This document shows positions 1-10,867 of a DNA stretch of 64,000 bases, piece after piece. The translations under genes were made by a program, and so were the position numbers. This stretch comes from Zygaena filipendulae. Lineage: Eukaryota; Arthropoda; Insecta; Lepidoptera; Zygaenidae. The stretch is taken from NCBI GenBank assembly GCA_907165275.2, contig OU015662.1, forward strand, positions 1,991,501 through 2,055,500, given 5' to 3'. Below the pieces are notes generated by a model. It saw only the letters and a program-made list of their open reading frames with translations, did no database searches and was not told where the DNA came from. Position 1 is the first letter of the stretch. Every line of letters starts with the position of its first letter.

Positions 1-124
1 CAGCGGCCGGCGATGCGCCAAAGGCAAAATACTTACTATCGTCGTTGTCCTTTAGTCATTCAATTAAGTGTCTCGTCATTCAATGAACGCGCTAGTCATT
101 CAATTGAATGTCGTCATTCAACCA

Positions 125-202
125 AATGAATGCGACATATAGTTTATTGATAAAAAATATTGGACACATAAATCTTTCCGATTTTTTACGCAATCAAAAA
201 AT
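125..202. mobile_element. Left part of a TGACGTCA-type MITE, split by a hAT-like insertion
   Basis: The stretch with AAAAAATATTGGACAC and a following TTTTTTACGCAATCAAAAAAT matches the same segments in the copies near 45.3-45.65 kb and 52.68-52.98 kb. It breaks off at position 202, where the foldback element begins, and resumes at 3981 after an 8 bp duplication of CAAAAAAT. The copy is diverged and its outer left edge is not clear. Confidence 0.7.
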
Positions 203-3200
203 CAGAGGCGTCTCTAGCCCTTGTGGCGCCCGTGTGCAGCCAGTAACGTGGCGCCCTCGAGCGGGGTCAAAATGGAATACAAGTGGAATACTAACAGTTA
301 TACAGGGTGTTAGGTAAAATAAAGCAAGTCTCTTAAGGGGTGATACTACTCATGAAACTAAACAACTTTCCCCAGGGAACGCACATCGAACGCTCAAAAA
401 AAAATTTGTACTTTGTATGGGAGCGGTCATGTTGAAACAAAAGTAACTGTGTAAATTTAAATAGAGTAGGTAGGAAAAGGAGTAGTTTTGCTTTGCTACC
501 GCGCGCCCGGCGTTAGTAGGGGTTTTATTGGTCATTTGGTATAGGGGTACCTTGCATTTTTGTCTCAAAGGACGCCGCTTGGAACAGTTGATCCTTGGGT
601 CAAACTAAGCTGATTTAGACCGGGTGACACGAGGAGCCCCCCCTGGGGTGGGCAGGGGAGGGGGGGAAAGAGTGCATCGCCCGCGTCGCAGACTACGCTC
701 GATTTCTGCCCACATATAGCTACTAGGTCGAGTTTGGTATCGTTTTCATATAAATCGAGGACGAGGGTTTCATTTCTGGAATAAACTTTTTGCCCGTCTA
801 TAGAAAAAAACCGAGCAACTGGCAAAAACAAAAAAATAAATAAAAAATAAAATTCGGAATATCGTCTCTAAGAATTATACTACGAGTAATTTCACCATAT
901 AAAAAATATAATGTTATAGCCCCTTTAATCTTAAATATAAAAAAAATTATTTGAAAAACATCTTTTAAGTATAAGTGTGTTAAAAAAAATATTTTACATA
1001 GCACGGCGGGACCGAATTTCTTAAATGAAATTTAAAAAATCTCAAATAATTGCTTTAACTTTTTGCCCAGACTGCTAGACTGGCATTGTTTTTGAACAAC
1101 ATAATATATGTGACTTAAACATGAACAGAAATATAATATTAATTAATTATTTATTCATATTTAAATAAAAATTGCACCATTATTGACGTTTCGACTACAT
1201 CTGCAAAGATCTGTACACTTATAACGCAGTTGCATCTATGTGTACGCTGTACTTAGCATTTGCATCTAATTAATCCAATAAGCTAATTAATACAGGGTGA
1301 CATGCGGAACCCCCCGCAGCGGATGGGTAGGGGAGGGGGTGGAAAATGCATCATCCGCGACGCATTCCGCGCTCGATTTTTGCCTCTATATGGCTACTAG
1401 GTCAAGTTTGGTGGCGTTTACGTATAATTCAACGATAAGGGTTTTATTTCTATAATAAACCTTTTGCCTCTCTATAGAAAAAAACAGAGTAAGGGGGAAA
1501 AACAAAAAAAAATCGGAATATCGTTGCTCAGAATTATACTATGAGTAATTTCAGTATACAAAAAATATTGTAGGTATTGTAGCCCCTTTATTGTAGAATA
1601 TAAAAGTGTTACTAGAACATCTTTTAGGTGTAAATGTGTTAAAAAATATTTTGCATAGAGCAGCGAGACTGAATTCCTTAACGCGGTATTTAAAAAACAA
1701 ACCAATTAACTCGTTTTCAAACATTCCCAGTCTAGCAGTCGGAGTAAAAAAGTAAATCAATTAACAACAGACTCAAACATGAATCAAAGATAATTATTAA
1801 TTTATTATTTATCAATATTTAAATTAAAAATGCACTTTCATTGACACTTTCCACAACACCCGCAAAGCTCTGTAAACTTTAAGTGAATTTTTACGCAGTT
1901 GCATTTATCTAGTTGTACACTGCACTTAGCATTTAAACCGAATTAATTCAAAGCGTGCTCTAGAAGCTACGAGCAAGCTAGTCCATACGGGTTCCCGAAT
2001 TTGGTTTTCACTAACCTATTAAAAGGATCCATATCCTTCTTATATCTTGATACGGTACAAAAAGTTGTCCCTGCACGCATGTCCTCCTTAGTACACCGCT
2101 CAAAGCTAATGTTGATATAAAGAATATTTAGTCGGCAATATGTTTTCAATGCTTCGATCCTTTTTCGTGAATAATTGTTTTATTCAGTTGGTCACATCCG
2201 TGCAAAAGCCTGATCTGTGATTAACAATTAAACAATGATGCAATCACTGTCGTTGATTCCAAGTTTTGAGTTGAATGTTAAATGATAAAAATATGCACTG
2301 CTTCCGATCTAAAAAACGTCGTAAAATCCAAACTATTATTTAAATTTTATAGGATAGGTACGTGTAATTTTATAAGATAGCTTTAATTACAGTTGGTCTG
2401 CTCTGTATTTTAATTTATTATATCCTTTTTTACTTAGGTACTTGTCTTACATAGCAGTGGCAATTGATGTTTCTAGTTTTGGGTAAGCTCGAGGGCTGGG
2501 CAATATCCCCTTGTATTTCCAATTTGAAACTTTCAGTAGCTGTTAGATATGCACATCATGGTTTCAAAGACACTATTTTTTCCTTTACCGCAAAAAAAAT
2601 CACAACCAGTAAAGGCGGAAAACATTGCTGTTACTTCTGCTTTCTCAAGTTCTATGGAAGAAAATTTAAATATAGGAATTAGAAGCTGCAATACCATGAC
2701 AGAAGAAAATATAGCGCGCTATAAAAAATATTTTCCACATACTTAAAAGATGTTGTATTTAGTATTTTTTTTTTATATTTTAGAATAAAGGGACAAATTT
2801 TTTGTTTACTGAAATTACTTGTGGTATAATTTTGAGCGACGATATTCCGAATTTAATTTTGTTTATTTTTTGTTTTACCTGTTACTCGGTTTTTTTCTAT
2901 GGATAGGTAAAGGTTTATTCCAGAAGTAAAACCCTCGTCCTCGAATTATACGAAAACGACACCAAACTCGACCAAGTAGAGGCAAAAATCGAGCGCGGAT
3001 TGCGTCGCGGACGATGCATTTTCCACCCCCTCCCCTGCCCACCCGCTGGGGGGGTTCCGCATGTCACCCTGTCTTAATTAACTTATTGGATTAATTAGAT
3101 GCAAATGCTAAGTACAGCGTACACATTAGATGTAACTGCGTTATAAGTGTACAGATCTTTGCAGATGTAGTCAAAACTGTCAATAATGGTGCAAATTTTA

Positions 3201-3980
3201 TTTAAATATGAATAAATAATAAATTAATATTATGTTCGTGTTCATATTTAAGTCACATAAATTATGTTGTTCAAAAACAATGCCAGTCTAGCAGTCTGGG
3301 CAAAATGTTAAAGCAAATATTTGAGTTTTTTAAATTTCGTTTAAGAAATTCGGTTCCGCCGTGCTATGTAAAATATTTTTTTTAACACACTTATACTTAA
3401 AAGATGTTTTTCAAATATTTTTTTTTTATATTTAATAATAAAGGGGCTATAACATTATATTTTTTATATGGTGAAATTACTCGTAGTATAATTCTTAGCG
3501 ACGATATTCCGAATTTTATTTTTTTAATTTTTTTTGTTTTTGCCAGTTGCTCGGTTTTTTTCTATGGACGGGCAAAAAGTTTATTCCAGAAATGAAACCC
3601 TCGTCCTCGATTTATATGAAAACGATACCAAACTCGACCTAGTAGCTATATGTGGGCAGAAATCGAGCGCAGACTGCAACGCGGGCGAAGTACTCTTCAC
3701 CCCCCCTCCCCTGGGCAAGGGAGGGGGGGTACCTCGTGTCACCCGGTCTAAATCAGCTTAGTTTAACCCAAGGATCAACTGTTCCAAGCGGCGTCCTTTG
3801 ATACAAAAGTGTCAAGGTTGCGACCAATAAAACCCCCACTACGTTGGCCACGGCGGGCGCAGGGTCTTTGAGAGCGACGCATCTTCGGACGTGTCGCAAG
3901 GGCGCTCGGCGCGCGGCGCCCCCTTAGACCCGGCGCCCGTGTGCGCCGCACACCCTGCACTATAGGTAAAGACGCCTCTG
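203..3980. mobile_element. hAT-like foldback transposon with compound inverted arms, non-autonomous
   Basis: The ends are CAGAGGCGTCT and AGACGCCTCTG (11 bp terminal inverted repeats), flanked on both sides by CAAAAAAT (195-202 and 3981-3988). An 8 bp target duplication with a CAG-initial inverted repeat is the signature of the hAT superfamily. The outer arms form a long inverted repeat, about 505-1295 against 3065-3842. Inside the left arm a second, diverged copy of the same unit follows in direct orientation (about 1296-1950), and a truncated inverted counterpart sits at about 2740-3075. The order is therefore A1-A2-core-A2'-A1'. The core (about 1951-2739) holds only short open frames and no transposase I can recognise, so it would need a helper enzyme. 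It is nested inside an older MITE. Confidence 0.85.
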
Positions 3981-3988
3981 CAAAAAAT

Positions 3989-4190
3989 AACGGCGACGAA
4001 TTGAGTTGAAATTCCGTGTGACGTCACACCTAGGTATACTTTATACTTAGTTACTTAGTCATGACGTCGTCAACTCCCACTCCTAACATTTAATGCGTTT
4101 TATCTAAGTATTTTTTCAATAAACCAATGTTAATTTAAGAAAATAATATTCCTTTTTTCAATACTAATATTAAAATAAAAAGAGGAAAGA
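3989..4190. mobile_element. Right part of the split TGACGTCA-type MITE
   Basis: After the CAAAAAAT duplication the interrupted MITE continues with GAATTGAGTTGAAATTCCG, then GTGACGTCAC, then TTTAATGCGTTTTATCT. This is the same order as in the copies near 45.4 and 52.8 kb. It lies just downstream of the fourth known mtnB exon, inside a probable mtnB intron. Confidence 0.65.
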
Positions 4191-4347
4191 TTTGCATTTT
4201 TGTTTGTTTCATGTTAGTTTGTTACGATCTAAATAATATTAGTAAAGAAGATAAAAATACAATAAATTTAAGTGTCGGAAAAAAAGATCCGATCCTATTC
4301 GGTCACGGTTACGGAGCTCGACAACATCCATGCTAGTTGCTACGCAC

Positions 4348-7170
4348 CTTGATCATCTCCTGGTGCGTGATCACGAACTCCTTGTCGTGCAGCAGCGTGC
4401 AGCGCACGGCGTGCGGCGAGTGCGTGTGGATCACCGCGCCCGCGCCCCGTTCGCGGTACGCCAGCATGAACAGCGGCGTGCACTGGCTCTTTTTCAGCCT
4501 GCTGACACGTATCACCATCCGTATTAATTATTTATTTATTTATTCTTTATTGCACAGTAAGTACAAATGGCGAACTTAATGCCTTGCGGCATTCTCTACC
4601 AGTTAACCATTGGGTAGACAGAGAGATATAGAAGATGGGGTGTGCAAACAAAACAATATATAATATACTTAATACAAGATACCAATAATTAATAACTTAA
4701 TTAATCTATACCTACCTACCGATGTCGATATTAAGTATGTTTGCTTGGTTTCCACGACACAAGCTAATAGCTTAGTGTGGGAGCAAGTAGATCTGTATTG
4801 TTATGTGGTATTATTATTATTTATTGTATACTAACAGCTAGTATCACCCACGGTAATTTCGGAGTTCTCGCGGGAATTCAGGATAAACTATATCTACTAT
4901 ACCTACCTACCTATAACACTCTATCTATTAGTGAAAACCGCATGAAAATCTGTTGAGTAGTTTTTGAATTTATCGCGAACAGACAGACAGACGCGGCGGA
5001 GGACTTTGTTCTATAATACGTAAAGCCTGCACTACATTATCGCCGATGATCGTTGATCGTGTGATCGGCGATAATGTGGAAACCTCAACGCAACCACAGG
5101 CGATTCCCTTTGATGCGAGCCTAAAAACCGACAACTCACGGGTCGCAGGCGATCATAGACGATGATCAGCGAGTACAGCCGAGTATGCCCTCTACACTAT
5201 CGATATCGTGCTCGAGTATAATCGTAGGTACTCGGCCATGTGGAGCCATAAGGATTTCTAGCTGATTTTCTGCGGTTTCACCTAGCTTTAAAGATATTCA
5301 CGCCTATTTATGTGTAATTTTTTTTTATTACCCACTACAAACTAGAAAAAAAAAACTAACGGCCGCACTCAGAGTCGACTTTAATGATTACTTAGTTAAG
5401 TATAGATTTTTAAAACAAAACTGCCGCAATCAGAGACGTTCAGTAAATTAATGTTAATTGGCATGAGATGTAACGTAATTAGTTAAATGCCAATTAACAT
5501 TAATTTACTGAACGTCTCTGATTGCGGCAGTTTTGTTTTAAAAATCTATACTTAACTAAGTAATCATTAAAGTCGACTCTGAGTGCGGCGGTATCACAGT
5601 GCCCTTGCCACTGAATTGACTGACTTGGAGACATTATGTCTCCAGAAGAAATCAATCCTATTAATTTTAGTGCACATGCCAAGACTTATGCTGTGCTGTC
5701 ACAACCACCAAGATTGCAAAAAATGATAAAATGAAAGCAATTTGTCCTACACATAGTTAGAAATTATCATAGTTACATACATTTTACTACTGTGTGGCAA
5801 CTCCAAGTCTTCATCATCTATTGTTTGCACAAACAGGTCACCAGGCTGCATTCTCTCTTTTTGCACACCAGATGGCGCTATGTATATTTTATCCCTGTAA
5901 ATCCAGAATGCTATAATATAATACTAACAATTCTTAGTTTCCATTTCAAAATTAATTTCAATAACTTATTTAGGAAAAAAATATAAAACAGTTACACAAA
6001 ACCAGAGCTGTTTCTAGTTAAGTTTTGACAGTATTTGAAAAGTAGAAAAGATGGCTTTAAAAATTTTATTGCATCTACCTATTTTGTTAAATTACCCAAC
6101 CATTAGTAACCCATTGTGTTTTCTTATTTATGGGTTAGATAGGTAACTTGGTAACATAAAAGAACTTTAAGTTAATTTGCACAATCAAGTCTCAAGTTAA
6201 GATTTGATATTGTGAAGTATTAAACATTCTACATCCAGTATAACATTCAGGCTCAGTTCAGTTCAGGTCAGAAGTAAATAAACTGCAAATTTGAGTTTGC
6301 TTAATTTTGCTAACTTTTAAAATTTTACCATTTCCAAAATAGTACCTACTCAACCAGTCTTAAATTTTTATTAAATAGGTTTTTTTATGTCATAGGGGGC
6401 AAACGGGCTAATGGTACACCTGATGGTAAGTGATTACCGCTGCTCTTGGACATCTGCAACACCAGAAGGCATGCAGGTGTGTTGCTGATCTGGAATGGGG
6501 ATGGGAACTGGTTTTCAAGAAGGGCTGCCGGAACACACCGTTAGGTGCTTGGCGACAGATTTTGCGACTTAAAGGTGGTAGCTAATCAGTCGGACACTAG
6601 ATAGTGCCCTACCACATGGTGCATGGTTTCCTCACAATGTACATTAATTAGTAATAATTTATAGGTACCTAAAGAGTAGCATAAATTAGTGGAATTTTGG
6701 AATAAATAAAAACTAATAACTACCCATCTTTGATAGAAATGCCACCGCCGGTACCCGTTACCCATCCTAAATGGTAAAAATGTTCACAAAGCGCTGGAAT
6801 TAATTTTCTTGGATGCTCCTGAAATAATAATATAATAATTAGTACGAAGTTTTTGTAGGTACTCGTACTTTTTGTCTTGTTTTATACTTAATAGTTTAGT
6901 TCATTTGTAGACTCACTCCCAGCACTATACTTACAGGTGATATTATTAATAATAATGTTCTGATAATGTTAAAGGTGTCTAATTACAATGTTAAAGGTAA
7001 TTTTAATAATAAATAAGTTTTAGCTTGTTGTGTTGTAGCATTGTAAAGTTTATGTAGGTAGATAGTTAAATAATTGTTTGAATAACTTTCAAAGTTACAG
7101 TAACTTTTGTAAATTACTACATATTAATTTATTAGAAAAAATAACTTACCTCATCAAGGTTACACCACAT
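4348..7170 (-). CDS. mtnB: Methylthioribulose-1-phosphate dehydratase (MtnB/APIP), 5' four exons, partial
   Basis: This zinc enzyme of the class II aldolase/adducin fold dehydrates 5-methylthioribulose 1-phosphate in the cytosolic methionine salvage pathway. Exons on the minus strand: 7170-7150 (start codon, MWCNLDE), 6818-6724, 5894-5777 and 4498-4348. The donors are GTAAGT, GTAGTT, GTATGT and GTGCGT, and the phases (0, 2, 2, 0) match at every junction. Recognisable family motifs are [31 protein letters not shown], the metal-binding AVIHTHS and VITHQEMIK. The conserved C-terminal third, including the later histidine motif, is not present down to position 1. It most likely lies beyond the left edge, because the last donor is intact. 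Exon 4 has a CAGCAG tandem acceptor; the inner AG (exon from 4498) gives the length usual for the family. The introns carry a MITE, a LINE tail and SINE pieces, but the coding exons show no damage. Confidence 0.93.
4523..4625 (-). repeat. LINE-type 3' tail in an mtnB intron
   Basis: A run of TATTTATTTATT is followed by CTTTATTGCACAGTAAGTAC and a segment with AATGCCTTGCGGCATTCTCT. Read on the minus strand this is a 5'-truncated retroposon end finishing in a short A/T-rich repeat. It sits about 20 bp from the acceptor of mtnB exon 4. Confidence 0.55.
4737..4828 (+). repeat. 5'-truncated tRNA-SINE 3' end
   Basis: The segment GGTTTCCACGACACAAGCTA, with TAGCTTAGTGTGGGAGCAAG and a closing ATTATTATTATT-type tail, matches the 3' half of the fuller SINE at 26085-26352. 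Confidence 0.7.
4837..5025 (-). mobile_element. Degenerate Lep1-like Helitron
   Basis: Begins with CTAGTATCACCCACGGTAAT and CGCGGGAATTC, the reverse complement of a Lep1-like 3' end. It continues to a remnant with ACAGACAGACAGACGCGGC. The 5' terminus is not clear. Confidence 0.5.
5030..5235. repeat. Short palindromic repeat rich in GATCG
   Basis: TTATCGCCGATGATCG near 5039 is mirrored by GATCGGCGATAATG just after it, followed by several further ATCGATCAT-like inversions to about 5230. It looks like a small foldback element. I see no target duplication. Confidence 0.4.
5356..5593. mobile_element. Foldback MITE family A, copy 1 (mtnB intron 3)
   Basis: This near-perfect hairpin has terminal inverted repeats CTAACGGCCGCACTCAGAG and CTCTGAGTGCGGC. 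The arms contain ACTGCCGCAATCAGAGACG and TTAATGTTAATTGGCAT. The right end has a changed base run (GCGGCGG instead of GCGGCCGTTAG). The arms are almost identical to those of the copy at 33851, which suggests a recent common source. It has no coding capacity. Confidence 0.88.
6378..6650. repeat. Interspersed repeat with TGTCATAGGGGGCAAACGG
   Basis: Starts near TTTTTTTATGTCATAGGGGG, then GGTACACCTGATGGTAAGTG and CATCTGCAACACCAGAAGG. The reverse complement of the same modules recurs at 28700-28850. Near its right end GGTTTCCTCACAATGT resembles a SINE body motif. It lies in mtnB intron 2. Confidence 0.6.
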
Positions 7171-8442
7171 TTTGATAAACACAAAGATCACTGTAAAAGG
7201 TAGTGTAAAGTGTGAATAACTACAATAAAGTCGAAAGCGGAACTTGGTGTTAGATATCATTAAATTTTATTTGTAAATTAAATTATGTAAATAGTTATTA
7301 AATATTAAATAAGCCTAAATTGTTAAAGTGTACAAAATATTTTCAAATTTTCAGTTTCAGACATTTCCACCCTCATTCCACCAGACTTCCATTTGACGTT
7401 GACTGTTGTTGAGCCTTGACATACACCTGACACCGTTGACACTTGAAACTCTTGACAGATGACGTTGACGTTTGAGCTTCATTCAGAATATTTTCAGAGT
7501 ATGTTCCGTTATGCACTGCGAGCACTAAGTTATGTCGTCAATTTTACTGTTTAAACGGAATGCATTGCAGTATATTTAAGCTGATATCCATGTTATTGGC
7601 ATTTCACGCTGTTGATTATTCGGACCAATAATTGGTCTGAGGTTGATCACGTGATCTTATCAAAGCACTGTGGGCACCTTACCTCGAAAACGCCAATACT
7701 CACAGTATAAAAATGGCGACAATTATTTATGACGTCATAATATATTTCTCTAAGATACTGCGGTACTGTCAGTCTATATCGGAATAAATTTCTCCTCAGT
7801 AAGAGCTCTGAAGAGTACCTCGCAATGTATATCGGAACACACACTGAAACCTCATCAGGCAATCAACCCGATTATTAGGATTAAACTCGATAAAAGCAAA
7901 AAAAGCCTGCCGTTTTCGGGTACAAACTCGGGTTTATTCGTTTACCAATCACCAGTCACCAGTCATACACTTGTTGTCTTGTTGTTGTCGAGTGTCGACT
8001 GTGTGGCATATAGCCGCCTCGTTACAGACTTTTGCCTGTTGGTCACAAATTAACTAGATTTTAAAACTGCTGGGTGGAGGTACCAAAGATCATAATATAA
8101 TCACGTTTGGAGGTAAGAAGAAATCCTCAAAGAAATCTATTTCTTCTTGGATTCTAATGTAGAAATCTACATATTTAGCGTCTACGCTAAATCTCAAAAC
8201 AATGTTATTGGCCAGTTATTATTCTTCTAAATTGGTTCTGAATTAAAAATAAAGCTACGCAACAGTCACAATTCATAAATCAGATTTTGTGTAAAAATTT
8301 TGAACGAAATAATAATAAATTTTTTGCTGAATCACAGACCATGACAAAGTTTACAAAACGAAATAGGCCGTGATTTTAATTTATTGAAACTTTATTAAGT
8401 TGGTAAGGATAGTACCTAATTATGATATATAAATTTTCCTAT
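7171..8442. other. Intergenic region upstream of mtnB, no gene seen
   Basis: Holds the 5' untranslated and promoter side of mtnB. A 7 bp-arm palindrome GACCAATAATTGGTC lies at about 7623-7637, and a TATAAAAATGGCG stretch with TGACGTCAT lies at about 7706-7739. No open frame with coding character was found on either strand. No promoter can be fixed from the sequence alone. Confidence 0.5.
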
Positions 8443-8990
8443 GGAAGGACTGTACATTAAGCACCCTCGATTTTTAATAGTTACAATTTTTTTTTGGATA
8501 GAATAGTGTGTTTATAGTGTATTTCTCAAATCCGCAAATTACGGAAATTCATAATTTTCGAGAAAAAAAAATAATAAAAACCTTACTCAATTTACGATAA
8601 TATTTTGACTTTGGCGCTTCGCCGGCCGCTACCGCGGCACGCTCGCTACGCTCGCTCGGCTCGCGCGACTTCGACAACAGTGCAAACCTAACCTAACCAA
8701 CTCAAGTTTAACAAATTTTCATTTTCATTAGCAAATTATAATAATCAAAGATAATAAATAATATAATCACTTTATCAGAATGTAAAACGAAACAATTCTT
8801 ACAAAGTCAATGGCAAATGGTTGACACATCGCGGAGTTTTGTATGAAATTGTGAAACTTTAGTATTTTTTTTCTCGAAAACGATGAGTTTCCGTAATTAG
8901 GGATTTTATGTGAAGTTATATTAAGCAAAGTCCCACACACATAAAAAATATGAAGCTCTAAATCGCGGGTGCTTATTGTACAGTTGAGCC
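8443..8990. mobile_element. TIR element with 9 bp target duplication and CpG-rich centre
   Basis: Perfect 9 bp direct repeats TTTTCCTAT (8434-8442 and 8991-8999) flank an element whose ends pair as GG....ACTGTACA followed by AAGCACCC. Sub-terminal arms containing TTTCCGTAATT/AATTACGGAAA continue the symmetry. The middle holds a CpG-rich block, GGCGCTTCGCCGGCCGC and CTCGCTACGCTCGCTCGG (about 8619-8665). Initial GG plus a 9 bp duplication is compatible with Mutator- or Merlin-type movement. No transposase is present. Confidence 0.75.
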
Positions 8991-9299
8991 TTTTCCTATT
9001 AACGTATACTTTCAGTAGAATAAAAAAGATAAAGGATTTGAAGGACTTGCCTATTACCTAGTAGGTACCTAAAATTAGGTGAATGACTGCTTTCTGTTAT
9101 CTTTTCTTGTTAAATTCACAAATAAGTAGGTGGTAGGTACTTATCTAACTTTCGTGGTACAATTCGTTAATTTCACTTGAAACGACAAACGAAGATACCT
9201 ACCTGCCGTCCTAAATTAATTAAGTTCACGCCTGTTTCTTGTGGGGTTAGGCAGAGACTATTGACCTTATTACGTAGTTTGGTAGTTTTTGTTATAATA

Positions 9300-9904
9300 A
9301 TGAAAGCTTGTTTAAATCTAGTCACAATGCGGGAAGTACCAGATTGTATGACGCGCCGCTACCAAGCGTTGGATGACCTTATCCAAGAACTCACAGCTAT
9401 GATGTCGACTCGAAGCTCTAATACAGACTGTGGCATCAACACCTCCAACAGCGACGCCGGCATTAAGCTCATGTGCCAGTTCTGGAATATTCTAAAAGAA
9501 GATCCGGAGTGCAACCTTCCGGTTGGTACTTTCTAGTAGCCTGTGAAAAGCTGTCGATGAAAAACTTATCGATCCTTCGTTAGTTATTTTCAGCGTAAAA
9601 TTGTTCAATCAAAAGTCCGTGACAGTCAGCTTTTCATGACCGCCTGATACGACGATACGTTCCTTATTTTTCTTTAGCGGGACTGTGGTACGTTTATATA
9701 CCACACGCATTGACAACTTGTTTTGGAACTCTTTAATAGGAAGCGGTCCAAGAGCGAATGGGCGTGAAAATAGACAGTAATAGAACAGGCTTCTTCAGAC
9801 CACAACGTTACAGTTGCTACATGGCCAACAGCGATAAGAATATCAAGAAGAAAGAAGCAGTGGACAAGATAAAAAAGTTTGTAATGCATAAACTGCGTCA
9901 TTGA
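9300..9904 (+). CDS. Small two-exon gene, unknown function (about 128 residues)
   Basis: Exon 1 runs 9300-9521 and exon 2 9740-9904, joined in phase 0 across a 218 bp intron (donor GTTGGT, acceptor TTTAATAG). The joined frame gives 128 residues. I prefer the ATG at 9300, but the ATG at 9327 (MREVPD) is also possible. The protein has no signal peptide or membrane segment. It has a helical N-half with YQALDDLIQELTAMM, a middle FWNILKEDPECNLP and a basic lysine-rich C-terminus ending near KKFVMHKLRH. Two features support coding: the frame stays open across the junction, and the second exon is open from its acceptor to a stop at 9902-9904. I do not recognise the family. It lies about 1 kb upstream of the large novel gene on the same strand. 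A downstream AATAAA is at about 10262. Confidence 0.6.
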
Positions 9905-10437
9905 GCATTCTAAAGGGAGTAGGCTAGCTTGTTTTAATAGTAAATTTTTCTTACCGATTTCGGTGCGGAATGAGGTATGTAACCTACCCACGTCACAGTA
10001 TTTCACTTACACATCTTTCATAGGTCCTGAAAAACTAGTTTTTATAGACTAACGTAATTTAACGTAATTGTAATTTGTTCACTCCCTTTTTGAATGTTCT
10101 AAAGAATAATCCGTGGTATATAAAATAATTATTGTAAGTACTTCATCAGTTTGGTCCTGTCAAAAAGATTCATGATAGCAATCAAGAAGGCCAACATCAG
10201 TAGCACTTATAAATTAAACGACTTCAAGTTCAAATTATAAAGATTTAGGTGTACGAGTATGAATAAATACTATAACAGTTTTTTTATGGAAGAAAAGGAT
10301 TCGCCAGTAGCAAGTGTAGGAAGTCTGAATAGCATACGGAGCGTACACGGTAGGTATAGATATAATTTTGTGGTATAAGTATCAGGAAATGTTTGGCAAG
10401 GGAAGGGCGTTTCAAAATCGATTTTGAAGCCACTCGA

Positions 10438-10570
10438 AGTTGAAATTGAAAGAACTTTATTTGACACAACACATGGATAGTTACAACATACATAAATTAA
10501 AAAAAAAGCATGAATGAGGGACTGCTTCCCAACCGCCAAAAGATCATAACTGTACCGGTTCTCTGTTTTA
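10438..10570 (-). repeat. LINE-type 3' tail, same family as 36303-36525
   Basis: TTGAAAGAACTTTATTTGAC, then CACAACACATGGATAGTTAC and GGGACTGCTTCCCAACCGCC are the reverse complement of the segment at 36400-36500. It is 5'-truncated. Confidence 0.75.
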
Positions 10571-10867
10571 TCTTCTAGGCATAGCATTAGCACTACCGTG
10601 CGTCATATTATTAAATAATTGCACTGAAAATTTGCATAAATGCTTTCACGTGTGAGTCTCTAGTTCATTTGTGTCTGTATGTATGACTCGGTACGGTGAT
10701 GTGTGTATGGTTCCTGCTAAATCATGGATAGGTATATTAAAATTAAATCTTCCCAGGCTTAGATTCAATAACGCGGTTTATTAATCATAGCGAGAAAACC
10801 CTCTTCCATTAAAACTTTTATTTCCTTAAATAGTTTATGTTGCACACAACAAGGTGAAAATTCACCG

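Noticed and set aside
203..3980. Segmental duplication or assembly artefact instead of a transposon
   Set aside because: The 8 bp flanking duplication and matching 11 bp ends point to a single insertion event, although the central junctions should be checked with long reads.
4330..4579. Plus-strand open frames of 65 and 80 codons
   Set aside because: They are the antisense of mtnB exon 4, whose minus-strand frame matches the family; they are shadows.
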